A DNA stretch of 42,585 nucleotides from Acidimicrobiaceae bacterium (GTDB lineage Bacteria > Actinomycetota > Acidimicrobiia > Acidimicrobiales > RAAP-2): contig PMTL01000227.1 in the NCBI GenBank assembly GCA_003168075.1, forward strand, positions 223 through 42,807, in the 5' to 3' direction. Below, in pieces: positions 1-8,580 of the stretch. The position numbers were made by a program, and so were the translations under genes. Numbering within the stretch: the first letter of the stretch is position 1; each line of letters starts with the position of its first letter. The notes under the pieces were generated by a model. The model ran no database searches. It was not told where the DNA came from and was given only the letters and a program-made list of their open reading frames with translations.

Positions 1-2
1 CG

Positions 3-875
3 GCCGGCGGCCACTTGGCGGCGTTGCTCGCGTTGTCCCAACCCGATGAATGGCTGAGCGAGGATCAGCGTGACTTACGCGACTGGTCGGTTCGCGGGTG
101 TATCTCGCTCTACGGGGTCCTCGAGATGACTGGTGACGAAACCCATTGGCACGGCCTGGGCCACGGCCTGCGCGTCCTGCTGGAGCGGCGTGTGGTGCGC
201 CGTCCCCACGAGGGCAATCAGGAACTGTACGAAGCGATGTCGCCGTTTCACCGAATACGCGAGGACGTCCCTCCCTTTTTGGTGGTCCAGGGTGGCAATG
301 ACACTCTGGTGGACGTGAACGTGGCGCGCCACTTCGTCGACGAGTACCGCCGACGAGCCCTGGCGCCGATCTACTACGTGGAGCTGCCACTCACCCAGCA
401 CGCCTTTGATCACACCGCGAGTCCGCGCACCTCGTCGACCACTCGTGCGGCGGTCGCCTTCGCCGAGTCGGTGTCCCGCTTGCGCCGGCCCCTCACTGAC
501 GAACTGCTCGCCAGTTACCAGTCGCCCCCGGTGGAAGTGCTCGTGGAGGACGAAGAGTCGGGCTGGGAGCCGGCGCGCGATGTGGCGAGTCGTCGTGGGA
601 CCTTCTACGTCGTCAGCGCCGACAACGCTTTCTCGTCGCCACTTGATCCGGACAACGATCAACGCCGACGTGAACTGGGCGAGCTCGCCCGATCACGTGG
701 GTGGGTGAGTTCCCCGGCAATTGGACGAAGTCCGCTCGGGGCGTGGCCCGAGGAGGAGGGGCTGGCGATCTTCGAGCAGTCCGAGGCGTTTTGTCGAGCC
801 CTGGGTCGAGCTTTCGAACAGCACGCGATCTACGAGGTCACTCCCGACGACCTACGCGTCGTAGCGGTGTCCTAG
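3..875 (+). CDS. Alpha/beta hydrolase fused to a C-terminal DUF3293 domain (5' end outside window)
   Basis: This is the 3' part of a gene that begins before the window. The first in-frame codons read AGGHLAALLAL, the segment just after the nucleophilic serine of a GxSAGGH esterase elbow, so the TTG at 15 in the ORF track is not a real start. The acid and histidine of the triad are plausibly in GGNDTLVD and LPLTQHAFDH. Roughly the last 95 residues (YVVSADNAFSS, then ...IFEQSEAFCRALGRAFEQHAIYEV) look like DUF3293, a small domain usually found as a separate protein. The substrate cannot be told; the family holds carboxylesterases of the BD-FAE/HSL type. The gene converges on valS and the two TAG stops share the tetramer CTAG. 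Hydrolase call is firm; the DUF3293 call is from pattern memory. Confidence 0.8.
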   Translation, partial: AGGHLAALLALSQPDEWLSEDQRDLRDWSVRGCISLYGVLEMTGDETHWHGLGHGLRVLLERRVVRRPHEGNQELYEAMSPFHRIREDVPPFLVVQGGNDTLVDVNVARHFVDEYRRRALAPIYYVELPLTQHAFDHTASPRTSSTTRAAVAFAESVSRLRRPLTDELLASYQSPPVEVLVEDEESGWEPARDVASRRGTFYVVSADNAFSSPLDPDNDQRRRELGELARSRGWVSSPAIGRSPLGAWPEEEGLAIFEQSEAFCRALGRAFEQHAIYEVTPDDLRVVAVS

Positions 876-3436
876 TCGTCAGTTGCCAACGTCACTTGAA
901 CCGAGAAATCGCTCGCTTCTTCGTACAGGACGCTGCGTACTCCTCCGGCGTCGACGAAGTCACGCTGTCCCGCCTGGATGACTTCGAGCAACTCGCCGGG
1001 CCCGCTGATTATCAGTTCGGCGACTTCGCGCCGCTGAGAGACCTTTTGGGTGCTCTTCTCGCGGCGCACGGCCTCGAGCACGTCGCCCACTGCGTCGTAG
1101 ACCCCCGAGGCGAGGGGCGCGGCGCCGAGTTCCTGGAGCGTCGGCCAGGCGGCCAAGTGCACCGAGTCCGCGTGCCACCAGCGCCATACTTCTTCGGTGA
1201 CGAAGGGCACGAAGGGCGCCAGCAGTCGCTGCAGGGCCGAGAGGGTGAGCGACAACGTGGCGTGCGCCGAACGAGTGGGCGGGTCCTGGGGGTCGCGGTA
1301 GGAACGGGTTTTGGCTAATTCGACGTAGTTGTCGCAGAAGGACCAGAAGAACGCTTCGGTGCGCTCGAGGGCACGCGCGTAGTCGTAATTCTCAAAGGCC
1401 GCGGTGGTCTCGTCGATCACGTGGCCCAGTAACGCCAGCAGGTCGCGGTCGAGGGGTTGCGTCACGTCAGACGCCGTGAGCGGCGCCGCACCCTCGAGTC
1501 GACCCAGGACAAACTTCGAGGCGTTGAGGATCTTGATCGTCAGGCGCCGACCGATCTTCATCTGCGCTTCGTCGATGGCGGTGTCAGTACCCGGACGGCC
1601 CGAGGCGGCCCAGTAGCGCAGCGCGTCGGCACCGTGAAGTTCAAGCAGTGGCATGGGCGTGACGACGTTGCCGACGGATTTGCTCATCTTCTTGCGGTCC
1701 GGGTCCAGGACCCAGCCCGAGATCAGCGCGTTGGTGAAGGGTAGTGCGTCGTGCTCGAAGTGACTACGTACGACCGTCGAAAACAGCCACGTCCGGATGA
1801 TCTCGTGGGCCTGGGGACGCAGGTCCATGGGAAAGACGCGCTCGAAGAGGTCGCTGCCCCAATGTCCGGCAATCTGGGGGGAGAGCGAACTGGTCGCCCA
1901 GGTGTCCATGACGTCGGGGTCGCCGATGAAGCCACCGGGCTGGTTGCGCTGGGCTTCAGAAAATCCGGGAGCCGGGTCGCTTGAGGGGTCGACCGGTAAC
2001 GAGGCCACCTCGGCTACTACCGGGTGATCGAAGTCAACGGCGCCGCTCTCGTCGAGGTGGTACCAGACGGGAAAGGGGACGCCGAAGAAACGCTGGCGTG
2101 AGATGTTCCAGTCGACGTTCAGGCCCTCGACCCACGACTTGTAGCGGTGCTTCATGAAGTCCGGGTGCCACTTGATCTGCTCGCCGCGCGCGAGGAGCTC
2201 GTCGCGGTGCGCCAGGGTCGAGACGAACCACTGGCGCGACGTCACGATTTCGAGGGGTCGCTCGCCCTTTTCGTAGAACTTGACGGGATGGGTGATCGCG
2301 CGAAGTTCGCCGATCAACTCGCCGCTCTCGCGCAGGGCGTCCACGACCGTCGCGCGCACTTGGTTGACGGTGCGGCCTTCGAGTTGGGCGTAGAAGCTTC
2401 TGGCGGCGTCGAGGTCGCGGGTGGGCCAGTCGTCGGCGCCGAAGTCGGCGGGTAGGAACCTTCCGTCGCGGCCGATCAGGGCGCGCGTGGGCAATGAGAG
2501 TTCGCGCCACCAGGTGACGTCGGTGGCGTCGCCGAAGGTGCAGATCATCGCGATGCCCGAACCCTTCTCGGGGTCGGCGAGTTCGTGGGCGACCACGGGG
2601 ACCTCGACGTGAAAGAGCGGCGTGACGACCGTGGTGCCAAAGAGCGACTGAAAGCGCTCGTCGTCGGGGTGCGCCACGAGCGCGACGCAACTGGCCAGCA
2701 ATTCTGGGCGGGTCGTCTCGATCTCGACGGTACCTGAACCGTCGCCCTTGGCGAAGGCGACACGGTGGTAGTTGGCGGGTCGCTCACGGTCCTCGAGTTC
2801 GGCCTGGGAGACCGCAGTACGGAAATCAATGTCCCACAAGGTCGGCGCCTCCGAGGAGTAGACCTCGCCGCGGCTCAACATCTCGAGGAACGCCCGCTGC
2901 GAGATCGCCTGAGCGTGGGCTGAGATCGTCGTGTACTCGAGCGACCAATCGACACTCAGTCCCAGGTGGCGCCAGAGATTCTTGAAGACCTCCTCGTCGG
3001 TGGCGGTGAGTCGGTGACAGAGTTCGACGAAGTTCTTGCGCGAGATGGAGATCTTGCGCTCGGCCGGTTTCTCGGGAGCGACGAACGCGGGGTCGTAGGC
3101 CAGTGAGGGATCGCAGCGCACTCCGAAGTAATTCTCGACGCGTCGTTCAGTCGGTAACCCGTTGTCGTCCCAGCCCATCGGAAAGAAGACCTTTTTGCCG
3201 GACATTCGCTGGTAGCGCGCGATCAGGTCGGGGTGAGTGAAGCTGAAAACGTGGCCGATGTGCAGTGAACCCGACACGGTGGGTGGGGGAGTATCGACAG
3301 AATAGACCTCGGCGCGCGTCGCGGAGCGGTCGAAACGGTAGGTGCCCTCGTCCTCCCAGCGCACGAGCCACGCCTCTTCAAGACCCTCGATGGTCGGCTT
3401 TTCTGGGACGGAGCGGGGACTGAGTTCGGCGGTCAT
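872..3436 (-). CDS. valS: Valyl-tRNA synthetase
   Basis: This class I aminoacyl-tRNA synthetase charges tRNA-Val in the cytoplasm. The 854 residues are a normal length. The nucleotide-binding HIGH motif sits at about residues 59-62 (SGSLHIGHVF) and the second signature KKMSKSVGN at about 583, with the CP1 editing domain between and the anticodon-binding domain after it. The TPPPTVSGSLHIGH context matches the ValRS type common in actinobacteria. The ATG at 3436 is kept because the protein begins in the expected place and a TAAACT hexamer lies 9 nt upstream on the minus strand, with no clear Shine-Dalgarno. It is transcribed divergently from cysS, about 107 nt apart, so the short spacer must hold both promoters. 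Its stop codon overlaps that of the convergent hydrolase. Confidence 0.97.
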   Translation of the reverse strand: MTAELSPRSVPEKPTIEGLEEAWLVRWEDEGTYRFDRSATRAEVYSVDTPPPTVSGSLHIGHVFSFTHPDLIARYQRMSGKKVFFPMGWDDNGLPTERRVENYFGVRCDPSLAYDPAFVAPEKPAERKISISRKNFVELCHRLTATDEEVFKNLWRHLGLSVDWSLEYTTISAHAQAISQRAFLEMLSRGEVYSSEAPTLWDIDFRTAVSQAELEDRERPANYHRVAFAKGDGSGTVEIETTRPELLASCVALVAHPDDERFQSLFGTTVVTPLFHVEVPVVAHELADPEKGSGIAMICTFGDATDVTWWRELSLPTRALIGRDGRFLPADFGADDWPTRDLDAARSFYAQLEGRTVNQVRATVVDALRESGELIGELRAITHPVKFYEKGERPLEIVTSRQWFVSTLAHRDELLARGEQIKWHPDFMKHRYKSWVEGLNVDWNISRQRFFGVPFPVWYHLDESGAVDFDHPVVAEVASLPVDPSSDPAPGFSEAQRNQPGGFIGDPDVMDTWATSSLSPQIAGHWGSDLFERVFPMDLRPQAHEIIRTWLFSTVVRSHFEHDALPFTNALISGWVLDPDRKKMSKSVGNVVTPMPLLELHGADALRYWAASGRPGTDTAIDEAQMKIGRRLTIKILNASKFVLGRLEGAAPLTASDVTQPLDRDLLALLGHVIDETTAAFENYDYARALERTEAFFWSFCDNYVELAKTRSYRDPQDPPTRSAHATLSLTLSALQRLLAPFVPFVTEEVWRWWHADSVHLAAWPTLQELGAAPLASGVYDAVGDVLEAVRREKSTQKVSQRREVAELIISGPGELLEVIQAGQRDFVDAGGVRSVLYEEASDFSVQVTLATDD

Positions 3437-3445
3437 GGTGAAGTG

Positions 3446-3451
3446 AGTTTA
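3446..3451 (-). promoter_or_regulatory. Candidate -10 box of valS (leaderless)
   Basis: On the minus strand TAAACT lies 9 nt before the valS ATG and there is no Shine-Dalgarno sequence. The spacing would start the transcript at or next to the start codon. The -35 region is not distinctive. The call rests mainly on the same arrangement recurring at other genes in the window. Confidence 0.4.
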
Positions 3452-3531
3452 TGCCCTGTGTCGGGGGGTTCTTGGAGGCGGAGTGACCCCGCACGAGGTG
3501 GTCTGGCGCCGGGACGCCGGGTGCGGTGGCG

Positions 3532-3537
3532 TAGTTT
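3532..3537 (+). promoter_or_regulatory. Candidate -10 box of cysS (leaderless)
   Basis: TAGTTT sits 6 nt before the GTG start of cysS and there is no Shine-Dalgarno, so transcription would begin at about the GTG. This supports the GTG at 3544 as the true start. Confidence 0.45.
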
Positions 3538-3543
3538 GGACAC

Positions 3544-4935
3544 GTGCTGCGCCTCTACGACACCATCCACGGCGAGGTCCGCGATCTGGCGACCCGTGAC
3601 CCCGGGAAGTTGTCGATGTACGTCTGTGGCCCCACCGTCTATGACCTACCGCACCTCGGGCACGGCAGGTTCACACTGGTATGGGACGTCGCGCGTCGCT
3701 GGTTCAGCTTCCGCGGGCTCGACGTGCGCTACGTGTCGAACATCACCGACATCGACGACAACATCATCAACCGCGCTCAGCGCGAGGGGACGACCGAGTC
3801 GCAGGTCGCCTCGACCTACGAAAACGAGTGGTGGGAGGCAATGTCGAGGATTGGCGTCGCGCGTCCCCGCGACGTCCCGCACGCGACCCAGTACGTAGCC
3901 GACATGGTGTCACTCATCGAGTCGTTTCTTGCCGAGGACGTTGCGTACGTCATCAGCGACGGCGTGTACTTCGACACGTCGTGCGTGGCGGACTACGGTC
4001 TCCTCGCCGGTCAGCCGCTCGACTCTCTGCGAGCGGACCCCACGATCGAGGCGAGCCAGGAGAAGCGCAGTCCCTTCGATTTCGCGCTCTGGAAGTTCTC
4101 CAAGCCCAATGAACCGGTCTGGTCGGCCTCCTTCGGCGACGGCCGACCGGGCTGGCACACCGAGTGCGTGGTGATGTCGCTCGGGCTCCTGGGTGACGGA
4201 TTCGACCTGCACTGCGGCGGCCTCGACCTGAAGTTCCCGCACCACGAGAACGAGCGCGCCCAAGCGCAGGCGGCGCGGCGTCCCTTCGCCCAGCACTGGG
4301 GGCACAACGGCTGGGTCATGGTGGGCACCGAGAAGATGAGTAAATCACTGGGCAACTTCACGTCGCTCACCGATTTGCTCGAGCGTACCGACGCCCGGGC
4401 CTATCGTTTGCTCGTCATTCGCTCGCACTACCGTTCGCCCATTGAAGTGTCGCCTGCGACCGTCGCCGACGCCGAACGGGCCCTGGCCCGACTCGACACG
4501 CTGGCGCGGCGCTTCGAACTGCCGACCTTTGGTGGTGAACAGTTCGTGACCCAGAACGATTACGTCTTTTCGGGACGCGCGAAAGATCTCGTGACATCGG
4601 TGGGTGTGCTGCTGGACGAGGATCTCAACACGCCCCTGGCGGTTGGTGAGCTCTTTGACGCGGTCAGTAGCGCTAATACCCTGGCTGATGAGGGAGAACC
4701 GGTGGAGGCCGCGCAGCTGGCCCTCGCGGTGGCGGTGGTGTTCGGCGCCTTGGGCCTGGCGGTGCACTCGGCGGTACACGAGCCAACTCGTGACGACCAG
4801 GCACTCGTGAGCGCACGTGACGACGCGCGCAGCGCGCAAAATTGGGCCGAAGCTGATCGATTGCGTGATGAATTGGTGTCGCGGGGTTGGATCGTGGAGG
4901 ACTCCGCGGGGGGAACGCGCATCCGCCGGGGCTAA
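3544..4935 (+). CDS. cysS: Cysteinyl-tRNA synthetase
   Basis: This enzyme charges tRNA-Cys. The protein has 463 residues. It shows the zinc-site start CGPTVYDLPHLGH (Cys28; HIGH variant HLGH at 37-40), the further zinc ligands in GWHTEC and HCGG, and KMSKS at about 264-268 (TEKMSKSLGNF), followed by a DALR-type anticodon region. The related mycothiol ligase MshC was considered, but the length, the SPFDFALWK segment and the extended C-terminus fit CysRS better. The GTG start follows a TAGTTT hexamer by 6 nt and looks leaderless. It is divergent from valS and lies upstream of the cold-shock gene, which has its own promoter. Confidence 0.96.
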   Translation: MLRLYDTIHGEVRDLATRDPGKLSMYVCGPTVYDLPHLGHGRFTLVWDVARRWFSFRGLDVRYVSNITDIDDNIINRAQREGTTESQVASTYENEWWEAMSRIGVARPRDVPHATQYVADMVSLIESFLAEDVAYVISDGVYFDTSCVADYGLLAGQPLDSLRADPTIEASQEKRSPFDFALWKFSKPNEPVWSASFGDGRPGWHTECVVMSLGLLGDGFDLHCGGLDLKFPHHENERAQAQAARRPFAQHWGHNGWVMVGTEKMSKSLGNFTSLTDLLERTDARAYRLLVIRSHYRSPIEVSPATVADAERALARLDTLARRFELPTFGGEQFVTQNDYVFSGRAKDLVTSVGVLLDEDLNTPLAVGELFDAVSSANTLADEGEPVEAAQLALAVAVVFGALGLAVHSAVHEPTRDDQALVSARDDARSAQNWAEADRLRDELVSRGWIVEDSAGGTRIRRG

Positions 4936-4942
4936 GAATTAT

Positions 4943-4971
4943 TTGTTGGTGAGCCGGAGAACAAGTAGCGT
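4943..4971 (+). promoter_or_regulatory. Promoter of the cold-shock gene
   Basis: A -35-like TTGTTG (4943-4948) and a -10-like TAGCGT (4966-4971) are separated by exactly 17 nt just after cysS. This predicts a leader of roughly 70 nt before the csp start. Leaders of cold-shock genes often form regulatory structures, but I see no clear motif in this one. Confidence 0.5.
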
Positions 4972-5045
4972 ATGGCGTGAGGTTGCCGTTGTGGTTCCCT
5001 CCGGAATTGGTTGACGCCGATTCCAAAGAAACAAGGAGGCCCACA

Positions 5046-5246
5046 GTGGCTGTAGGAACCGTTAAGTGGTTCAACGACGAGAAGGGCTGGGGTTTCATCG
5101 CTGTTGATGGCCAGCCCGACGTCTTTGTTCACTACTCGGAGATTCAAGGTGAGGGTCGCAAGACGCTCGTCGAGGGTCAGACTGTCGAGTTTGATGTCGA
5201 GCCGGGCGATCGTGGCCCACTCGCAAAGCGCGTCGTCCTGAACTAA
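5046..5246 (+). CDS. Cold-shock protein, CspA family
   Basis: This is a single cold-shock domain of 66 residues, a small OB-fold that binds single-stranded RNA and DNA and acts as an RNA chaperone. RNP1 (KGWGFI) and RNP2 (DVFVHY) are both present, and the protein starts [17 protein letters not shown]. The ORF track begins at 4977, but the true start is the GTG at 5046. It is preceded by a strong Shine-Dalgarno, AAGGAGG at 5033-5039, with 6 nt spacing, and the canonical family N-terminus begins there. The gene is monocistronic, with its own promoter upstream and an intrinsic terminator about 20 nt after the stop. It cannot be decided from sequence whether it is cold-induced or constitutive. 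Confidence 0.95.
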   Translation: MAVGTVKWFNDEKGWGFIAVDGQPDVFVHYSEIQGEGRKTLVEGQTVEFDVEPGDRGPLAKRVVLN

Positions 5247-5266
5247 CCATTCATTCTGAACGAGGC

Positions 5267-5300
5267 AACCGCCGCCCCCGGGCGGCGGTTGTTTCTTTTG
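5267..5300 (+). terminator. Intrinsic terminator after the cold-shock gene
   Basis: A perfect 10-bp GC-rich stem (AACCGCCGCC / GGCGGCGGTT, 5267-5276 with 5281-5290) with a 4-nt loop is followed by the T-rich tract GTTTCTTTTG. It is the clearest rho-independent terminator in the window. Confidence 0.88.
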
Positions 5301-5335
5301 GCCAGAAGTGGCCACTATGCAATAGGGTGGACGTA

Positions 5336-5357
5336 GTTACTCACGAGTAACTCGTGA
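5336..5357 (+). promoter_or_regulatory. Two overlapping inverted repeats upstream of acyl-CoA dehydrogenase (candidate operator)
   Basis: GTTACTC-AC-GAGTAAC (5336-5351) is a perfect 7-bp inverted repeat with a 2-nt centre. TCACGAG-TAA-CTCGTGA (5341-5357) is a second perfect 7-bp inverted repeat sharing bases with the first. They end 4 nt before the candidate -10 box TATGTT (5361-5366), so they cover the expected -35 and spacer region, where a bound repressor would block transcription. Size and symmetry fit a TetR-family operator. The actual regulator is unknown. Confidence 0.6.
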
Positions 5358-5360
5358 CGA

Positions 5361-5366
5361 TATGTT
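5361..5366 (+). promoter_or_regulatory. Candidate -10 box of the acyl-CoA dehydrogenase gene
   Basis: TATGTT lies 9 nt before the ATG at 5376 and immediately after the double palindrome. The distance suggests a leaderless or nearly leaderless message and favours the ATG at 5376 over the GTG at 5370. Confidence 0.4.
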
Positions 5367-5375
5367 GGGGTGTGG

Positions 5376-6590
5376 ATGGCGGAATTCTCTCTGGCGCTCA
5401 ATGAAGACCAGATCACCGTTCGCGACTGGGTCCACGGTTTCGCCGTCAACGTCATGCGTCCGGTAGCTCAGGAGTGGGACGAACGAGAAGAGACCCCGTG
5501 GCCGGTCATTGAAGAAGCCGCCCGGGTCGGCATCTATTCGCTGGACTTCTTCGCCAACGCCATCGCCGACCCGTCGGGGATCACCATGGTGCTCGCGCTC
5601 GAGGAACTGTCCTGGGGCGACGCAGGACTCTGCATGTCGATCATGGGCTCGACGCTCGCCATCGCCGCCATCATGGCGAACGGCACACCGGCCCAGCAGG
5701 CGGAGTGGATCCCGGCCTGCTTCGGCACACCCGACGACGTGAAAGTCTCCGCCTTTGGCGTGAGTGAGCCCGACGCGGGCAGTGACGTCTCGTCCCTGCG
5801 TACCCGCGCGGTCTACGACGAGGCCAAGGACGAATGGGTGCTGAACGGTACGAAGACCTGGATGACCAACGGCGGTATCGCCAGCGTGCACGTCATCGTT
5901 GCTTCAGTCGACCCGGAGCTCGGTAGTCGTGGCCAGGCGTCCTTCGTCATTCCCGAGGGGACGCCAGGAATTCGCATGGGCCAGAAGTTCAAGAAGATGG
6001 GAATTCGCGCTAGTCACACCGCCGAAGTCGTCCTCGAGGAGTGCCGGGTCCCGGGCAGTTGTCTGCTCGGGGGCAAGGAGAAGCTGGACGAGAAGTTGGC
6101 TCGCGCCCGCGAAGGCGTGAAGACGTCGGGTCAGGCGGCGATGGCGACGTTCGAGGCCACTCGCCCGTACGTGGGGTCCCAGGCGGTGGGTATCGCGCGT
6201 GCGGCCTACGAGTACGCCCTCGACTACGCCAAGGAGCGCCGCCAGTTCGGCAAGGCCATTATCGAGAATCAGGCGATTGCGTTCAAACTCGCCGATATGA
6301 AGACGCGTATCGACGCGTCGCGGATGCTCGTGTGGCGCGCCGCGTGGATGGCGGCTAATCACCAGCCGTTCCTCAACGGCGAGGGTTCACAGTCGAAGCT
6401 CTACGCCAGTGAGACCGCGGTGCACGTGACCGAAGAGGCGATCCAGATTCTTGGCGGTTACGGCTACGTGCGTGACTACCCGGTCGAGCGCTGGCATCGC
6501 GACTCGAAGATTTACACCATCTTCGAAGGTACCAGCGAGATCCAGCGCCTTATTATCTCGCGAGCGATTTCGGGCGTGCACATCAGGTAG
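5376..6590 (+). CDS. Acyl-CoA dehydrogenase
   Basis: This FAD flavoenzyme introduces a 2,3-double bond into acyl-CoA and passes electrons to the electron-transfer flavoprotein (etfBA lies at 37476-39217). About 404 residues show the usual N-terminal helical, middle beta and C-terminal helical domains. Signatures are [17 protein letters not shown] in the middle domain, [16 protein letters not shown] and [12 protein letters not shown]. Its Glu at about residue 384 corresponds to the catalytic base of the medium-chain class. Chain-length or branched-chain specificity cannot be assigned, and glutaryl- or isovaleryl-type subfamilies remain possible. The track begins at GTG 5370; I prefer ATG 5376 because of the TATGTT box 9 nt upstream. 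The gene stands alone behind a palindromic operator candidate. Confidence 0.93.
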   Translation: MAEFSLALNEDQITVRDWVHGFAVNVMRPVAQEWDEREETPWPVIEEAARVGIYSLDFFANAIADPSGITMVLALEELSWGDAGLCMSIMGSTLAIAAIMANGTPAQQAEWIPACFGTPDDVKVSAFGVSEPDAGSDVSSLRTRAVYDEAKDEWVLNGTKTWMTNGGIASVHVIVASVDPELGSRGQASFVIPEGTPGIRMGQKFKKMGIRASHTAEVVLEECRVPGSCLLGGKEKLDEKLARAREGVKTSGQAAMATFEATRPYVGSQAVGIARAAYEYALDYAKERRQFGKAIIENQAIAFKLADMKTRIDASRMLVWRAAWMAANHQPFLNGEGSQSKLYASETAVHVTEEAIQILGGYGYVRDYPVERWHRDSKIYTIFEGTSEIQRLIISRAISGVHIR

Positions 6591-6886
6591 TCCCAAACTG
6601 TCAGTTAACAGGCCTTTGCGCCGCACGACCGCTCACGGTGATCGTCTTTGGCACCTTCGACGGCCGGTGTTAATGGACCCACGAATCGCGTTTGTGGGTC
6701 GATTGGTGGGTCTATCTTTCGCCGTAAGCAAAACTAAAGTGGTTCCTTTGCGACAGACCTGTCTGGCCATCCCTAAGGATCCTCTCATGGGCTTCCACTT
6801 CCTCCTTCAGACCCTCGCTCGGCGAGAAGAAGTAGTTTCAGTCGACTCCGAAAAATGACGATCGCCCCTTTTATGATCAGCGCACA
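6591..6886 (+). other. Intergenic region with an imperfect hairpin
   Basis: About 300 nt with no convincing gene; the ORFs of the track here lack recognisable content. GACCCACGAA (6676-6685) and TTTGTGGGTC (6691-6700) can form a 10-bp stem with one mismatched position and a 5-nt loop. A TCTATCTTTC stretch follows about 10 nt later, so this could be a weak terminator of the dehydrogenase gene or a regulatory element. The right end carries the promoter of the next gene. Confidence 0.4.
6872..6877 (+). promoter_or_regulatory. Candidate -10 box of the phosphoribosyltransferase gene
   Basis: TATGAT, close to the ideal -10 sequence, lies 9 nt before the ATG at 6887 without a Shine-Dalgarno, suggesting a leaderless transcript. 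Confidence 0.5.
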
Positions 6887-7585
6887 ATGAGTAGACCTTT
6901 CAGTGTGAGACCGTACCTCGACCGAAGAGACGCCGGGCGTCGGTTGGGCACCCGACTGTTGAAGGTGCTCGACAACGAGAGAGTGGTAGTGGTGGGTCTG
7001 CCGCGAGGAGGCGTTCCCGTTGCCTACGAAGTCGCTCGCATTCTTCATTGCCCGCTGGACGTGCTCGTCGTACGAAAAGTCGGTGTTCCGTCGCAGCGCG
7101 AGTTAGCGATGGGGGCGATCGGCGAGGACGGAGCGGTGGTGGTGGAAAACGACACCGTGAGACGCTTGGGTATCTCGGACGCGGAGTTCGTTCGCGTCGT
7201 GGCAGAGGAGCGCATAGAACTCGACCGGCGAGTTCGCGCTTATCGTCAGGCTGTGCGCCCCATCGCCCTCAAAGACAAGAACGTCGTCATCGTCGATGAC
7301 GGACTCGCGACCGGCGCCACAGCCCTCGCGGCGTGCGACGTCGCCCGAGCACGAGGAGCGACACGCGTCATCGTGGCCACTCCAATCTCGAGTGCTGGCG
7401 CGATGGATCGAATTGAGAGGGCCGCCTATGAGGTCGTGTCACTGGTCCGCACGGCACGACCGTTCTCGGTTGGACAGTGGTACGAGCACTTCGAGCAGAC
7501 CTCGGACCAAGAGGTCATCAACGACCTGATCAGTGCGAGTCGCGCGGAGACCCCCTCCTCAGATCCAACGTCGGGTCAGCTGTGA
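6887..7585 (+). CDS. Phosphoribosyltransferase-domain protein
   Basis: The 232-residue protein has a type I phosphoribosyltransferase fold. The PRPP-binding loop is VVIVDDGLATGATA at about residues 130-143, and the N-terminal half contains VVVGLPRGGVPVAYEVA. This form resembles the phosphoribosyltransferase domains of mycobacterial Rv0571c and Rv2030c, which are fused to other hydrolase domains and belong to the DosR dormancy regulon. Here the domain stands alone. The nucleobase or other acceptor is unknown. It begins an accessory stretch with enolase, PEP synthase and PfkB genes, all on the same strand but separated by long gaps, so a single operon is unlikely. The domain call is firm; the functional link is inference. 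Confidence 0.85.
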   Translation: MSRPFSVRPYLDRRDAGRRLGTRLLKVLDNERVVVVGLPRGGVPVAYEVARILHCPLDVLVVRKVGVPSQRELAMGAIGEDGAVVVENDTVRRLGISDAEFVRVVAEERIELDRRVRAYRQAVRPIALKDKNVVIVDDGLATGATALAACDVARARGATRVIVATPISSAGAMDRIERAAYEVVSLVRTARPFSVGQWYEHFEQTSDQEVINDLISASRAETPSSDPTSGQL

Positions 7586-7921
7586 GAACCCTGATCGCAG
7601 CGCGTACGACGTCAGGTTGCTCGCAGGGGCGAGTCCTTAGCCTGTAGGCGGCGACTTATGGGGCTGGACAACATCGGGAGCATCGATCGCCGTCGCTGTT
7701 CCCGCGGCGCTGATGGTGCGAACCCTCCCACCCAGACGGATACTCCCGTGTGACGTCGCGTGCGCAACGAAGAATCGGTGGCCGGGCGCCTGAGTCGCTG
7801 GGCGAGGGGGAGTAACGCCTGGGTTTTCCTAGGACCTTTGTCTCTAGTCGGAGCGCGTCGCGTTAGAGAAAACTAAAAACGTAGGAGGTGCGATCCGATC
7901 ATCGAGGTCGCGCTACGAGAG
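7586..7921 (+). other. Intergenic region before the enolase remnant, with a DosR-box-like site
   Basis: About 336 nt with no gene that I can recognise. AGGACCTTTGTCTC at 7831-7844 matches 10 of 14 positions of the mycobacterial DosR core GGGACTWWAGTCCC. A TAGGAGGT Shine-Dalgarno-like sequence follows at about 7882 but has no obvious start codon at the right distance. This could mean the original enolase start has been altered. Confidence 0.3.
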
Positions 7922-8553
7922 GTGGTGGGCGTGATCGAAGTGAGAGTTCTCTCGGCGTACGAGATACTGGACTCGCGAGCACAGCCCACCGTTGCGGTGG
8001 TCCTCGAAATCGCCGGCGGAGCAGTCGGAAGGTCGAGCGTCCCCTCAGGGGCATCTACGGGATCAAAGGAAGCGACCGAAGTTCGCGACGCCGATCCTCG
8101 GCGTTATGCGGGTCGAGGCGTCCAGCGCGTCGTCGATCACATAACCGGTGAGGTTGCTGACGACCTGCGCGGGAGGAAGTTCGAGTTGCTCGTCGATCTC
8201 GACGAAGCGCTCGTGAAGCTCGACGGAACCGCGAACAAGGAGCGACTCGGCGCGAACGCCATCATCGGCATGTCGATGGCCGCCGCTCAAGCATTGGCCC
8301 TCGCGAAAGGTCGATCCCTCTGGCACAGCCTGACTCCTGTTGGTGTCGAACCAAGACTGCCCGTGCCTCAATTCAACATCTTCAACGGAGGCACCCACGC
8401 ACCCGACGCGCTTGATTTCCAGGAGTTCACGATTGCGCCACTGGGCGCATCCAATTTCGCAGAGGCCATTCGCGCGGGGAACGGGTCGCGAAATACAACC
8501 GTCTCATCGAAATTGAAGCGACCAACTCGCTTCCTCACGGTCGAGCGAAATGA
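7922..8553 (+). pseudogene. eno: Enolase pseudogene with a large internal deletion
   Basis: The N-terminal part is clearly enolase: AYEILDSRAQPTVAVVLEI, VPSGASTGSKEA, LGANAIIGMSMA, FNIFNGGTHAPDALDFQEF. It stops matching after NFAEAIRAG, near residue 186 of a normal enolase of about 425. The next bases read, in another frame, ERVAKYNRLIEIEATNSLPHGRAK followed by a stop at 8551-8553, which is the family's C-terminal end. About 200 codons carrying the TIM-barrel and the catalytic lysine are therefore missing, and the junction at about 8478/8479 shifts the frame. The track ORF running to 8584 is the read-through product. The start may be GTG 7922 or GTG 7931. The ppsA Shine-Dalgarno follows 12 nt after the old enolase stop, suggesting an ancestral eno-ppsA pair. 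The product cannot be an active enolase. Confidence 0.9.
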
Positions 8554-8580
8554 TCGAGATTTGCCAAGGAGGAATACACC

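Noticed and set aside
6451-6858. 135-codon plus-strand ORF reaching into the spacer after acyl-CoA dehydrogenase
   Set aside because: Begins out of frame inside the dehydrogenase gene and has no recognisable content in the spacer.
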